This document shows positions 13,823 to 22,278 of a DNA stretch of 23,443 nt, piece by piece (the stretch's first letter is position 1; every line of letters starts with the position of its first letter). The notes beneath the pieces are model-generated. The model had not been told where the DNA came from, did no database searches, and saw nothing but the letters and a program-made list of their open reading frames with translations. Origin of the DNA: T3Sed10-241 sp036796255 (GTDB taxonomy: Bacteria; Bacteroidota; Bacteroidia; Flavobacteriales_D; Cryomorphaceae). Both the position numbers and the translations under genes were made by a program. The stretch spans positions 1 to 23,443 of the forward strand of contig DAIRDH010000050.1 in assembly GCA_036796255.1 (NCBI GenBank), given 5' to 3'.

Positions 13823-14593
13823 TCAGCCACGCATTACCCCTTTGCTCGAAGCGCGAATAAAGGCGAGCACCTGGTCGCGCTCGGCACTCTGCGGAATGCT
13901 CTCTTCCACAATAGACAAGGCCTTGGCCATGTTGGTGTTTTGCACATAGATGATGCGGTAAATGTCTTCGAGCTGGTGTACGATTTCTTCGCTAAATCCG
14001 CGTCGTCTTAGGCCCACGGTATTCACTCCTACAAATGTGATGGGCTCACGGGCCACTTTCACAAAAGGCGGAACATCCTTGCGCACCAGAGAGCCTCCGG
14101 CTATGAAGGCGTGGGCTCCGATGGTGATAAACTGCTGCACGGCCACAATGCCTTCGAGGATGGCATTGTCTTGTATGGTCACGTGGCCGGCGATGCTCGC
14201 CGAGTTGGCGAGGATGCAATTGTTGCCTACCGATACATCGTGCCCAAGGTGCACATAGGCCATGATAAGGCAATTGCTGCCCACCGTGGTTTTGTAACGG
14301 TCTACTGTGCCGCGGTTGATGGTGACGCACTCGCGGATGGTGGTATTGTCGCCGATTTCGACGGTGGTGACCTCTCCGGCAAATTTCAAATCTTGCGGAA
14401 TCGCTGAGATCACCGCTCCCGGAAATATGCGGCAATTGCGCCCTATGCGCGCGCCGTCCATGATCACAGCATTGGACGATATTTCGGTGCCCTCTCCGAT
14501 CTCCACATCACCATCGATGCTCACGAAGGGGCCAATTTTTACATTTTTGCCGATACGGGCATCGGGATGGATATGTGCCAGGGGATGGATCAT
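13823..14593 (-). CDS. lpxA: LpxA, UDP-N-acetylglucosamine acyltransferase
   Basis: A 256-residue cytoplasmic enzyme that transfers a 3-hydroxyacyl chain from ACP to the 3-OH of UDP-GlcNAc, the first step of lipid A synthesis. Residues 1-180 are hexapeptide repeats of a left-handed beta-helix (IGKNVKIGPFVSIDGDVEIG and onward). HLGHDVSVGNN at 115-125 has the catalytic His118, equivalent to E. coli His125. REPITFVGVNTVGLRRRGF at about 187-205 is diagnostic for LpxA, and the helical C-terminus follows. The residue matching E. coli His160 is Gln153 (AVQQF). Its ATG overlaps the stop of lpxC/fabZ by one base (TAATG), so translational coupling is likely. Confidence 0.96.
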   Translation of the reverse strand: MIHPLAHIHPDARIGKNVKIGPFVSIDGDVEIGEGTEISSNAVIMDGARIGRNCRIFPGAVISAIPQDLKFAGEVTTVEIGDNTTIRECVTINRGTVDRYKTTVGSNCLIMAYVHLGHDVSVGNNCILANSASIAGHVTIQDNAILEGIVAVQQFITIGAHAFIAGGSLVRKDVPPFVKVAREPITFVGVNTVGLRRRGFSEEIVHQLEDIYRIIYVQNTNMAKALSIVEESIPQSAERDQVLAFIRASSKGVMRG

Positions 14594-15996
14594 TAAGCTT
14601 TATCCTTGATAATTTGGGCCATGAGGTCTCCTTCTGAAACCAAATTTCCGTTTACGTAAGTCTTGCCGCGCATGTGCACGATGCCCCGCCTTATGGGCGT
14701 GATGAGCTCCATGTGAAAGACGAGGGTATCGCCGGGAATTACTTTTCTTTTGAATTTCACCGCATCCATTTTCATGAAATAGGTGCTCCACTCTTCGGGA
14801 TTCTCCACGTTGTGCAGGGCGAGTACGCCACCACATTGTGCAAGGGCCTCCACTTGCAATACGCCCGGCATCACCGGATTGCCCGGGAAGTGGCCCTGGA
14901 AAAACTGCTCGTTGAACGTGACATTTTTAACGCCTACCACGTGGTTGGCCGAAAGCTCTATAATTTTGTCTACCAGCAGAAAAGGGTAGCGGTGGGGCAG
15001 TATGCCCATGATTTGGTTGATGTCGTACACCGGCTCGGCATTCACATCAAATTGTGGCGCTGCTTTGGCTTCGGCCTTGATGAGGTCCCGGATTATTTTG
15101 CCAAAAGCGATGTTGCCGGCATGCCCCGGGCGGGCGGCGAGGATGTGCCCCCTGAATGGCCTGCCTATCAGCGCAAGGTCGCCCACAATGTCGAGCAGTT
15201 TATGGCGGGCAGGCTCATTTTCAAATTGAAGTTTTACCGTGTTCAGCACGCCAATGCCTTCCACCTTGATGTCCATATGCTCCTTGCCCAGCAGTTTTGC
15301 GAGGTCGCGGTATTCTTCCTGCGAGCGTTCGCGTTCTACGAGCACGATTGCATTGTCGAGGTCGCCGCCTTTGATGAGGCCAAGTTTGGCCAGCTCTTCG
15401 AGTTCGCGCAAGAACACAAAAGTGCGGCAAGGCGCAATCTCTCTTTTGAATTCTCCAATTTCGTACATGCTCGCGTGCTGGGTGCCGAGTACCGGCGAGT
15501 TGTAATCGACCATTACCGTAATGCGAAACTCATGTCCGGGAGTGGGCACGGCGAGCATTTCCACATAGCCGTTATCATCTTCGTAGTAAAGGTTTTCCTT
15601 CAGGGTAAAGTAATTGCGCTCCGCATCCTGCTCCACATAGCCCGCTTTTTCAAGGCCTTGTACAAACAGTTGCGCGCTGCCATCCATGATGGGCACTTCG
15701 GGGCCATTGAGCTCTATGAGTGCATTGTCGACTTCACAGCCAAAGATGGCCGCGAGCACATGCTCCGTGGTGTGCACTTTGGCGCCTTTTTCCTCAAGCG
15801 TGGTGCCCCTTTTGGTCGATACCACGTTGTCGATCGATGCTTTGATGGTGGGTTGGCCTTCGAGGTCTACACGTTTAAAAACGTAACCATGGTTGGCAGG
15901 TGCGGGATGTATGCTGAGGGTAACTTTCTCGCCGGTGTGAAGGCCTACGCCATTAAAAGTGACCGGGGCCGCCAGGGTGCGCTGATGTATGCTCAT
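14593..15996 (-). CDS. lpxC/fabZ: Bifunctional LpxC-FabZ fusion: UDP-3-O-acyl-GlcNAc deacetylase / 3-hydroxyacyl-ACP dehydratase
   Basis: A 467-residue fusion characteristic of Bacteroidetes. Residues 1-310 are LpxC, the zinc deacetylase that commits the cell to lipid A. HTTEHVLAAIFG carries zinc ligand H79 with E78 beside it; H265 and D269 in HKLLDIVGD complete the site; GHAGN has the catalytic H291. Residues about 322-467 are FabZ, which dehydrates 3-hydroxyacyl-ACP in fatty-acid elongation. Its active pair is H335 (LPHRYPFLLVD) and E383 (PGVLQVEALAQ), with the GHFPGNPVMPG loop between. Joining the two puts enzymes that compete for or follow from the same hydroxyacyl-ACP pool in one chain. 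The gene is 9 bp downstream of lpxD and overlaps lpxA by one base. Confidence 0.97.
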   Translation of the reverse strand: MSIHQRTLAAPVTFNGVGLHTGEKVTLSIHPAPANHGYVFKRVDLEGQPTIKASIDNVVSTKRGTTLEEKGAKVHTTEHVLAAIFGCEVDNALIELNGPEVPIMDGSAQLFVQGLEKAGYVEQDAERNYFTLKENLYYEDDNGYVEMLAVPTPGHEFRITVMVDYNSPVLGTQHASMYEIGEFKREIAPCRTFVFLRELEELAKLGLIKGGDLDNAIVLVERERSQEEYRDLAKLLGKEHMDIKVEGIGVLNTVKLQFENEPARHKLLDIVGDLALIGRPFRGHILAARPGHAGNIAFGKIIRDLIKAEAKAAPQFDVNAEPVYDINQIMGILPHRYPFLLVDKIIELSANHVVGVKNVTFNEQFFQGHFPGNPVMPGVLQVEALAQCGGVLALHNVENPEEWSTYFMKMDAVKFKRKVIPGDTLVFHMELITPIRRGIVHMRGKTYVNGNLVSEGDLMAQIIKDKA

Positions 15997-16005
15997 GGTG
16001 TGAAG

Positions 16006-17052
16006 CTAGGTGCTGTGTTTTAGTGCTGCCAGCTCGGCCTTCAGGGCCTGGAGCTCTCTCATAAGCTCGGGCAGCTTTTTGTATCCTATATATGATCGTT
16101 TGTAATCGCCTATGGCAAATGCGGGCGAACCTTGAATGATTGTGTTTTCGGCGCTTATGCTGGTACCCACGCCCGATTGGGCTGCGATTTTCGTACCATC
16201 GGCAATGTGTAAGTGGCCCACCACGCCTACCTGCCCGCCTATCATGCAGTTGCGCCCTATCTTGGTGCTGCCTGCTATGCCGGTTTGCGAAGCGATCACG
16301 GTGTTTTCACCGATTTCCACATTGTGGGCTATCTGAATGAGGTTGTCAATCTTCACGCCGCGGCGTATGATGGTGCTTCCAAGGGTAGCGCGGTCTATGG
16401 TGGTATTGGCGCCTACTTCCACATGGTCTTCGATCACCACATTGCCGATCTGGGCAACTTTCTGGTAGTTGTTCTCACTATTTGGCGAAAAGCCAAAACC
16501 ATCACCACCTATGATGGCGCCGGCGTGTATCACGCAGTCGTTGCCAATTTCGCAATTGGCGAGTATGCGTACGCCGGGGTGTATGATGCAATCTTTTCCA
16601 ATCTTCACATTGTCACCGAGGTACACCGTGGGGTATACTTTGCTGCGGTCGCCTACGGACACGCCGCTCTCTACCACACTCTGCGCACCGATGTAAACGT
16701 CCTGGCCAATTGTGGAATCTTCATGAACGCTCGCGCTGGGATGAATTCCTTTCTTGTCGTGCTTAAGTTGGTTGTACAAATCGAGCAGTTTTCCAAAGCC
16801 GGCATAGGGGTCTTTCACCTTGATGAGGGTGCAGCCTTTCGGCAAAGGACGCTCCGCTACAAAGGAGGTACTCACGATCACCAAACTCGCTGCGGTGGTG
16901 TAGATATACTGGGTGTAAGCAGGGTTGGCAAGGAAGGAAAGGGTGTTTTCTTTGCCATCATCGATTTTACTCAGCCCTGATACCTCGATGGAGCCGTCTC
17001 CAACGACCTCGCCATCAAGGATCTCTGCAACTTTAAAAGCTGAAATTTTCAT
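16006..17052 (-). CDS. lpxD: LpxD, UDP-3-O-acylglucosamine N-acyltransferase
   Basis: A 348-residue enzyme that adds the N-linked 3-hydroxyacyl chain to the LpxC product, the third step of lipid A synthesis. The N-terminal uridine-binding domain (1-100) opens KISAFKVAEILDGEVVGDG and has LSFLANPAYTQYIYTT. A long left-handed beta-helix (103-320) follows, with GIHPSASVHEDSTIG, GGDGFGFSPN, GANTTIDRATLGSTII and LIQIAHNVEIG containing the catalytic His243. The C-terminal helix KKLPELMRELQALKAELAALK is amphipathic and trimer-associated. It is first in the lpx operon, with a -7 box almost on the ATG. It lies 86 bp downstream of the HD-domain gene, so read-through from that gene is also possible. Confidence 0.97.
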   Translation of the reverse strand: MKISAFKVAEILDGEVVGDGSIEVSGLSKIDDGKENTLSFLANPAYTQYIYTTAASLVIVSTSFVAERPLPKGCTLIKVKDPYAGFGKLLDLYNQLKHDKKGIHPSASVHEDSTIGQDVYIGAQSVVESGVSVGDRSKVYPTVYLGDNVKIGKDCIIHPGVRILANCEIGNDCVIHAGAIIGGDGFGFSPNSENNYQKVAQIGNVVIEDHVEVGANTTIDRATLGSTIIRRGVKIDNLIQIAHNVEIGENTVIASQTGIAGSTKIGRNCMIGGQVGVVGHLHIADGTKIAAQSGVGTSISAENTIIQGSPAFAIGDYKRSYIGYKKLPELMRELQALKAELAALKHST

Positions 17053-17057
17053 TGGCC

Positions 17058-17065
17058 CAAATATA
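17058..17065 (-). promoter_or_regulatory. -7 promoter box of the lpx operon
   Basis: TATATTTG on the minus strand is a full TAnnTTTG match. Only five bases separate it from the lpxD ATG, so transcription would start on or next to the first codon. The -33 element is weak. Confidence 0.45.
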
Positions 17066-17138
17066 GAAATTTATAGCTAAGGCCTTCATATGGGCCCAAA
17101 AGGAGGTTGAAATCAGCCTTATGTCGTCCGTAGTGCAT

Positions 17139-18449
17139 CTAGCCTTTCAGGTCCTTAATTTCCGGATAGGCTGACAAATCGATTTCCTTGGGCAGGTAGA
17201 GCACGTGTTTTTTCACCACTTCGTTTCCGCTGTGGTAGGTGGGGCTGTCGGTGGCATCGGCCAATTCGGTGAGCCGTCCGTCTTTGCCGATGAAGTAGAT
17301 GCCTTGGGTGCCGGGGGCATAGGCATGGTTTTCGATTTCGTCGGTTTCGAAGAAGTAATCTATCTCGTTTTCTGTCAGCTTCAGGGCTTTCATCACTTCA
17401 GTTTTGAGGGCCTCAGCAATGGCTTTCGGGACTTCCTGCCTTGTGAGCAATACCCGCGGCAAGCGCCTGTTTGCCAGGTTTTGGCAGAGGGTTGAGAGCA
17501 CCCTGTCATCAGCCGATTGCCACACCTTGATGGCGCCCATAATGTCGTAGTCATCGAGCTGTACGAAGGTGTTGAGCACATCTGGGTCGTTTTCAAAATC
17601 TTCGCGGCCCACCTCGTTGTAGAGGAAAAATTTCAATGCCGGGGAACCAAAGAGCAGGTCGCCCCGGTGGGCGCAATACTTGGCCCGCTTCAGGATGTTG
17701 ATAAGGAGCTTTTCGGCGGCCACCACCGTTTTGTGCAGGTATACCTGCCAGTACATGAGCCGGCGCGCCATGATGAATTTCTCAATGGAGTAAATGCCTT
17801 TTTGCTCCACCACGAGCCGGTCTTCGTACACATCGAGCATCTTGATGATGCGCTGATTGCTCACCACTCCCTCCGAAACGCCTGTATAGAAGCTGTCGCG
17901 CGAGAGGTAGTCGAGGCGGTCCATGTCGAGCTGACCGCTTACGAGCTGGTGGAGGAACTGCTTGTGGTATTGGTTCTTAAAGATCTCAATGCCGAGGCTT
18001 AGCTTTCCGCCAAATTCGCGGTTGAGCCGCTCCATCAGCAAAGCCGAAATCACTTCGTGGTTTACATTGCGCACTATGGCAAACTCGAGGCTGTGCGAGA
18101 AGGGCCCGTGGCCGATGTCGTGCAGCAATATGGCCACCATGGCGCCTTCGGCTTCCTGCTCGGTGATTATGGTTCCCTTTTCGCGCAAAGCGGCTATGGC
18201 GAGGCTCATCAGGTGCATGGCCCCGAGGGCATGGTGAAAGCGCGTGTGCAAGGCGCCGGGATATACCAGGTGCGACATGCCCACCTGCTTGATGCGTCGC
18301 AAGCGTTGAAAATCACGATGCTCAATGAGGTTAAACAGGGTGTTGTTGGCCACACTGATAAACCCGTATACCGGGTCGTTGAGAATTTTTCGCTTGTGGC
18401 GTGGCTCGCTCTGGGGCTTCACTTTAGCAGACTTTGGCAATGCGCACAC
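17139..18449 (-). CDS. HD-domain phosphohydrolase (dGTPase/SAMHD1-like)
   Basis: A 436-residue HD-superfamily protein. It opens RKILNDPVYGFISVANNTLFNLIEHRDFQRLRRIKQVGMSHLVYPGALHTRFHHALG, the form seen in dGTPase/SAMHD1-like proteins. Metal ligands are visible: H72 or H73, H110 and D111 (LLHDIGHGPFSHSLE), and D177 (QLDMDRLDYLSRDSFYTGV). Residues 200-436 are a mostly helical regulatory or oligomerisation part. Hydrolysis of a deoxynucleoside triphosphate is the best family guess, but the substrate is not proven. The start is GTG at 18447-18449, because no ATG lies in frame near the conserved N-terminus; a TTG three codons later is an alternative. It is divergent from porX across 83 bp and upstream of lpxD, a neighbourhood I recall from other Flavobacteriales. 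Confidence 0.88.
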   Translation of the reverse strand: MCALPKSAKVKPQSEPRHKRKILNDPVYGFISVANNTLFNLIEHRDFQRLRRIKQVGMSHLVYPGALHTRFHHALGAMHLMSLAIAALREKGTIITEQEAEGAMVAILLHDIGHGPFSHSLEFAIVRNVNHEVISALLMERLNREFGGKLSLGIEIFKNQYHKQFLHQLVSGQLDMDRLDYLSRDSFYTGVSEGVVSNQRIIKMLDVYEDRLVVEQKGIYSIEKFIMARRLMYWQVYLHKTVVAAEKLLINILKRAKYCAHRGDLLFGSPALKFFLYNEVGREDFENDPDVLNTFVQLDDYDIMGAIKVWQSADDRVLSTLCQNLANRRLPRVLLTRQEVPKAIAEALKTEVMKALKLTENEIDYFFETDEIENHAYAPGTQGIYFIGKDGRLTELADATDSPTYHSGNEVVKKHVLYLPKEIDLSAYPEIKDLKG

Positions 18450-18532
18450 ACTAAATGGGCGCTTATTTTGTTTTACTTAGCGCAAAGTAAACCATTTTTG
18501 GCGCAAGCCATACACCATAACCTCACTAGCAT

Positions 18533-20083
18533 ATGTCATCAAAAATACTCTGGGCCGACGACGAAATTGACCTCCTGAAGCCACACATTCTCTTCCTTTC
18601 GGAAAAAGGCTATGAAGTAATCACCGTAAACAATGGCAGCGATGCCGCTGATCTGGTAGACAGTGAGGATTTTGACATCATCTTTCTCGATGAAAATATG
18701 CCCGGCCTCTCAGGACTTGAAACCCTGGCCCGCATCAAGTCATCCAAGCCCGCCATACCCGTGATTATGATCACCAAAAGCGAGGAAGAGAGCATTATGG
18801 AAGAGGCCATTGGTTCGAAAATTTCAGACTACCTCATCAAGCCGGTTAACCCGAATCAAATTCTCCTTTCGGTAAAAAAGAACCTCGACAACAAGAAACT
18901 CATTAACGAGAAGACCACGAGCAATTACCAGCAGGCTTTTCGCAACATCGGCATGCAGCTGAGCGATCGCCTCGATACCGACGATTGGAAAGAGGTGTAC
19001 AAAAAGCTGGTGTACTGGGAGCTGGAGCTCGAGAGTGGAAGCGATGGCGTGATGGAAGAAGTGCTCACCATGCAAAAGAGCGAGGCCAACGCCTATTTTA
19101 GCAAGTACGTGAGCGAGCATTATGTGGACTGGCTCAAGGGCATGACGGGCGATGCCCCACTCATGTCGCACAAGGTGTTTAAGGAGAAGGTAATTCCCGA
19201 AATGGGCGAGACGCCTTTGTTCCTCATCATGATCGACAACCTGCGCTACGATCAGTGGAAAATCATGGAGCCCATACTCACTGATTTTTACCGCGTGGCT
19301 GAAGAGGAAATGTATTTCAGCATTTTGCCCACGGCAACCCAATACGCGCGCAATGCCTTTTTTGCCGGCCTTATGCCGAGCGAAATCCAAAAACACTACC
19401 CCAAGCTGTGGATCAGCGATGAAGAAGAGGGTGGTAAAAACATGCACGAAGAGGAACTGCTCGGGCTGCAACTCAAGCGGCTCGGTAAGGATGTGAAGTA
19501 CAGCTATAATAAAATTACCAAGCAGGATGCCGGGCGCAAGCTGGCCGACAACGTGAGCAACCTGATGGGCAATGCGCTTAACGTGATTGTATACAACTTT
19601 GTAGACATGCTCTCCCACGCCCGCACCGACATGGAAATGATCAAGGAGCTGGCTGAAAACGACAGCGCTTTCCGCTCCGTGACCAAGAGTTGGTTTGAGC
19701 ACTCCCCACTGCTACAAATTCTGGAAAACGTCGCCAAGAAAGGCGGGCGTGTCATCATCACCACCGACCACGGCACCATACAGGTGACCGACCCTGAGAA
19801 GGTGGTGGGCGACCGCAACACCAGCACCAACCTGCGCTACAAGCTGGGCCGCAACCTCAATTACGACCCCAAGCGCGTGTTCGCAATCACCAAGCCCGAA
19901 GAGGCCTTCCTGCCGAAGAGCAATATGACCTCGAGCTACATTTTTGCCAAGGAGCGGCAGTACTTTGTGTATCCCAACAATTACAACCACTTCGTGCACT
20001 TCTACCGCGATACCTTCCAGCACGGGGGCATTTCGCTGCAGGAGATTTTGATTCCCTTTGCCGTATTAAATCCCAGGAAATGA
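18533..20083 (+). CDS. porX: PorX-type response regulator with PglZ/alkaline-phosphatase-like effector domain
   Basis: A 516-residue protein. Residues 1-120 are a receiver domain: acidic pocket D9/D10, phospho-acceptor D53 (IIFLDENMPG), T81 and K103 (YLIKPVN). Residues about 215-516 are a PglZ domain of the alkaline-phosphatase superfamily. D235 (MIDNLRYDQW), the PTATQYARN segment with the candidate nucleophile Thr (267 or 269), D358/H362 (VDMLSHAR), D412/H413 (TTDHGT) and H497 (FQHGGISLQE) would form the two-metal site. In Porphyromonas and Flavobacterium, PorX pairs with the sensor PorY and controls type IX secretion genes; structural work describes the effector as a zinc phosphodiesterase active on oligonucleotides. 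The partner sensor is not here, as is usual. It overlaps tsaE by 4 bp (ATGA). Confidence 0.94.
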   Translation: MSSKILWADDEIDLLKPHILFLSEKGYEVITVNNGSDAADLVDSEDFDIIFLDENMPGLSGLETLARIKSSKPAIPVIMITKSEEESIMEEAIGSKISDYLIKPVNPNQILLSVKKNLDNKKLINEKTTSNYQQAFRNIGMQLSDRLDTDDWKEVYKKLVYWELELESGSDGVMEEVLTMQKSEANAYFSKYVSEHYVDWLKGMTGDAPLMSHKVFKEKVIPEMGETPLFLIMIDNLRYDQWKIMEPILTDFYRVAEEEMYFSILPTATQYARNAFFAGLMPSEIQKHYPKLWISDEEEGGKNMHEEELLGLQLKRLGKDVKYSYNKITKQDAGRKLADNVSNLMGNALNVIVYNFVDMLSHARTDMEMIKELAENDSAFRSVTKSWFEHSPLLQILENVAKKGGRVIITTDHGTIQVTDPEKVVGDRNTSTNLRYKLGRNLNYDPKRVFAITKPEEAFLPKSNMTSSYIFAKERQYFVYPNNYNHFVHFYRDTFQHGGISLQEILIPFAVLNPRK

Positions 20084-20499
20084 TTCCAGTTCAGGTAAGC
20101 TCAGCCGATGGCCTGGGTGAGGTGGCTGCGCGTATGCTTGAGGAATGTGCCGGGCAGCGCGTGTATGCCCTTTACGGCAAAATGGGTGCTGGCAAGACCA
20201 CTTTTGTATCGGCACTTTGCAAGGAGCTCGGGGTGAACGACCGCAGTGGAAGCCCCACTTACGCGCTGGTGAATGAATACATGGCTGCCAATGGTGAGCC
20301 GGTGTACCACTTTGATTTTTATCGGATTGAAGGTGAGGATGAAGCTTATGACATGGGCTTCGATGAATACCTTGACAGTGGCAATTATTGCTTTATCGAA
20401 TGGCCTGAAAGGGTAGAGTCACTGTTGCCCGAAGAGGTGGTGAGGGTGCAGATTGAGGTAGAAGGTGAGGAGCGGCACATCAGTTGGAAAATGGCATAG
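20080..20499 (+). CDS. tsaE: TsaE, tRNA threonylcarbamoyladenosine biosynthesis ATPase
   Basis: A 139-residue P-loop ATPase that works with TsaB and TsaD to make t6A37 in ANN-decoding tRNAs. Walker A is GKMGAGKTT at 33-41. SGSPTYALVNEY at 57-68, the diagnostic YHFDFYRI at 76-83, DEAYDMGFDEYL and FIEWPERVESLLP at 105-117 follow. The length is normal. Its ATG lies inside the porX stop (ATGA overlap), so the two are translationally coupled. The pairing with porX and ald is, as I recall it, common in Flavobacteriales. Confidence 0.95.
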   Translation: MIPVQVSSADGLGEVAARMLEECAGQRVYALYGKMGAGKTTFVSALCKELGVNDRSGSPTYALVNEYMAANGEPVYHFDFYRIEGEDEAYDMGFDEYLDSGNYCFIEWPERVESLLPEEVVRVQIEVEGEERHISWKMA

Positions 20500-20544
20500 T
20501 GCGTTTTACCGCGCTTATTTCGCGCAATATCCCACCTTGATGCA

Positions 20545-20552
20545 TATTTTTG
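20545..20552 (+). promoter_or_regulatory. -7 promoter box for ald
   Basis: TATTTTTG matches TAnnTTTG, about 57 bp before the ald ATG at 20610. It leaves a leader of about 50 nt containing a small hairpin (GCTCC / GGAGC). The -33 match is weak. Confidence 0.35.
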
Positions 20553-20609
20553 TACTTTCATTTCCGCAAGGCCTGCTCCGCAATGGGAGCGGGGGAATTA
20601 AGACCAACC

Positions 20610-21830
20610 ATGATCAGCTCTAAAGAAGCGCTTAAGGCACTGGCGCGCGAGTCAGTGCTACAGCCCAAGGAAGAAATGCTCGAAGTAGGCCACCGTGGCA
20701 AGCGCTTGCAAATCGGTATACCCTGTGAAACTTCCTATCAGGAGAACCGCGTAGCCCTCGTTCCCGATGCCGTTGCAGTGCTCGTGAGCAATGGCCACGA
20801 CGTGGTGGTAGAAACGCTCGCTGGCAAAAATGCACATTTCGAAGACCGCATGTACAGCGAGGCTGGCGCCAAAATAGCTTACGACCGCAAGGAAGTGTTT
20901 CAATGTGAGCTCATCCTGAAAGTGGCGCCCCCCAGCCATGAAGAAATCGACATGATGGGCCATAAGGTGACGCTGTTCTCGGCTTTGCAACTCAGCGTGC
21001 AGCCCCGCGACAGCCTCAAGCGCATGATGGACAAAAAGGTCTCGGCCATCGCCTGGGACTATATACAAGACGAAGAAGAAATATACACCGTGGTGCGTGC
21101 CATGGGCGAGATCGCCGGCAACGCAGCCGTGGTCATAGCCGCTGAGTACCTCAGCAAGGGCGGTGGCGGACAGGGCTTGATGCTGGGCGGCATCTCAGGC
21201 GTAGCTCCCAGCGAGGTGGTGATCATTGGTGCGGGCACTGTGGGTGAGTACGCCACACGCGCCGCACTGGGTCTGGGTGCTTTGGTGAAGGTTTTTGACT
21301 TTTCCATATACCGCCTGCGCCGCTTGCAGAATGCCATCAACCAGCGCGTATACACTTCCGTGATACAACCTGAAGGCCTGCGCCGCGCATTGCAACAAGC
21401 CGACGTGGCCATAGGCGCCTTGCGCAGCCTCAAGGGCCGCACCCCGACTGTGGTAACCGAAAAGATGGTGATGGAAATGAAAGAGGGCTCCGTGATCGTC
21501 GATATTTCCATCGACAAAGGCGGCTGCTTTGAAACTTCAGATGTGACCAATCACGCCAAGCCCATCTTTATGAAGCACGGCGTGGTGCACTATTGCGTGC
21601 CCAACGTGGCTTCGCGGGTGAGCCGCACTGCGAGCATTGCACTCAGCAACGTGTTCACGCCCATATTGCTGGAAATCGGCAATGAAGGCGGATGCTCCAG
21701 CCTCATTAAGAAAGATGCTGGCTTCAGAAATGGCGTTTACCTCTACAATGGCACCCTCACCAACGAGTCGCTCGGTGAGGCTTTTAACCTGCCTTACAAA
21801 GACATCGACTTATTATTTGCCGCCTTCTAG
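20610..21830 (+). CDS. ald: Alanine dehydrogenase
   Basis: A 406-residue NAD-dependent enzyme that interconverts L-alanine with pyruvate plus ammonia in the cytoplasm. The start is ATG 20610 (MISSKEALKALARES); a TTG at 20550 would add 20 residues without family support. The N-terminal catalytic domain has IGIPCETSYQENRVALVPDAV, with the conserved Arg and Glu, and KVAPPSHEEIDMM. The NAD domain has VVIIGAGTVGEYATRAALGLGALVKVFD (GxGxxG). GSVIVDISIDKGGCFETSD is a family signature. The short lead-in before the catalytic domain fits the Bacteroidetes branch of the alanine dehydrogenase/PNT superfamily. The next gene starts directly at the base after its TAG, so they form an operon. Confidence 0.93.
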   Translation: MISSKEALKALARESVLQPKEEMLEVGHRGKRLQIGIPCETSYQENRVALVPDAVAVLVSNGHDVVVETLAGKNAHFEDRMYSEAGAKIAYDRKEVFQCELILKVAPPSHEEIDMMGHKVTLFSALQLSVQPRDSLKRMMDKKVSAIAWDYIQDEEEIYTVVRAMGEIAGNAAVVIAAEYLSKGGGGQGLMLGGISGVAPSEVVIIGAGTVGEYATRAALGLGALVKVFDFSIYRLRRLQNAINQRVYTSVIQPEGLRRALQQADVAIGALRSLKGRTPTVVTEKMVMEMKEGSVIVDISIDKGGCFETSDVTNHAKPIFMKHGVVHYCVPNVASRVSRTASIALSNVFTPILLEIGNEGGCSSLIKKDAGFRNGVYLYNGTLTNESLGEAFNLPYKDIDLLFAAF

Positions 21831-22241
21831 ATGACCTTTCTCCGCCGCTTGCGCACATTTGCCATTGGTCTCATACTGGGAATCCTTCTGGTGATTTTCT
21901 TTTTTAACGACCGCCTGCACATACTTACCGACTGGTTGCCAGGCAACCGCGTGCTGCTGCGCCTGCAGCTCACCGAAGCAGCATACACCCCTGTAGCCAT
22001 GTGCCAGCTCCACTGCCTGGGCCTCGACACCGCCGATGTAAGCCTTGTAAAGCGGGAAGGCGATGTGCGCTTCAAGTACAGCGATACCCGCACCGAGCCC
22101 AAGCGCTACCGGGTGGACCACCGCTTTGGCGAACGCCTGGTGCGCATGACCTTCGACGCGGATAGCGTGAGCAGCACCCTCACTGAGGTGGACCTGCCCA
22201 ATGCTGAGTTGCGCTGCACCTGTGATGGTGTGCCACAATAG
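21831..22241 (+). CDS. Small membrane protein (DUF4258-like)
   Basis: A 136-residue protein with a basic N-terminus and one membrane segment at about 8-27 (RTFAIGLILGILLVIFFF), followed by a soluble domain. It continues LPGNRVLLRLQLTEAAYTPVAMCQLHCLGLDTADVSLVKREGDVRFKYSDTRTEPKRYRVD and ends LRCTCDGVPQ. This fits the DUF4258-like protein that I recall next to alanine dehydrogenase in Flavobacteriales. Several cysteines (MCQLHC, RCTC) stand out and could bind metal or form disulfides. Function is unknown. Its ATG begins right after the ald stop with no gap, so it is co-translated with ald. Confidence 0.75.
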   Translation: MTFLRRLRTFAIGLILGILLVIFFFNDRLHILTDWLPGNRVLLRLQLTEAAYTPVAMCQLHCLGLDTADVSLVKREGDVRFKYSDTRTEPKRYRVDHRFGERLVRMTFDADSVSSTLTEVDLPNAELRCTCDGVPQ

Positions 22242-22278
22242 CTTTAACTTGCAGCGCTCTTTAGGCCCTTTTCGGTAA

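Noticed and set aside
14674..16023. A 449-codon open frame on the plus strand opposite lpxC/fabZ
   Set aside because: It is antisense to a gene with all LpxC and FabZ catalytic motifs. It has no signal, domain or plausible composition, and arises from codon bias of the real gene.
18824..19702. A 292-codon minus-strand frame inside porX
   Set aside because: It is a His/Leu/Val-rich shadow of the PorX coding strand with no recognisable domain.
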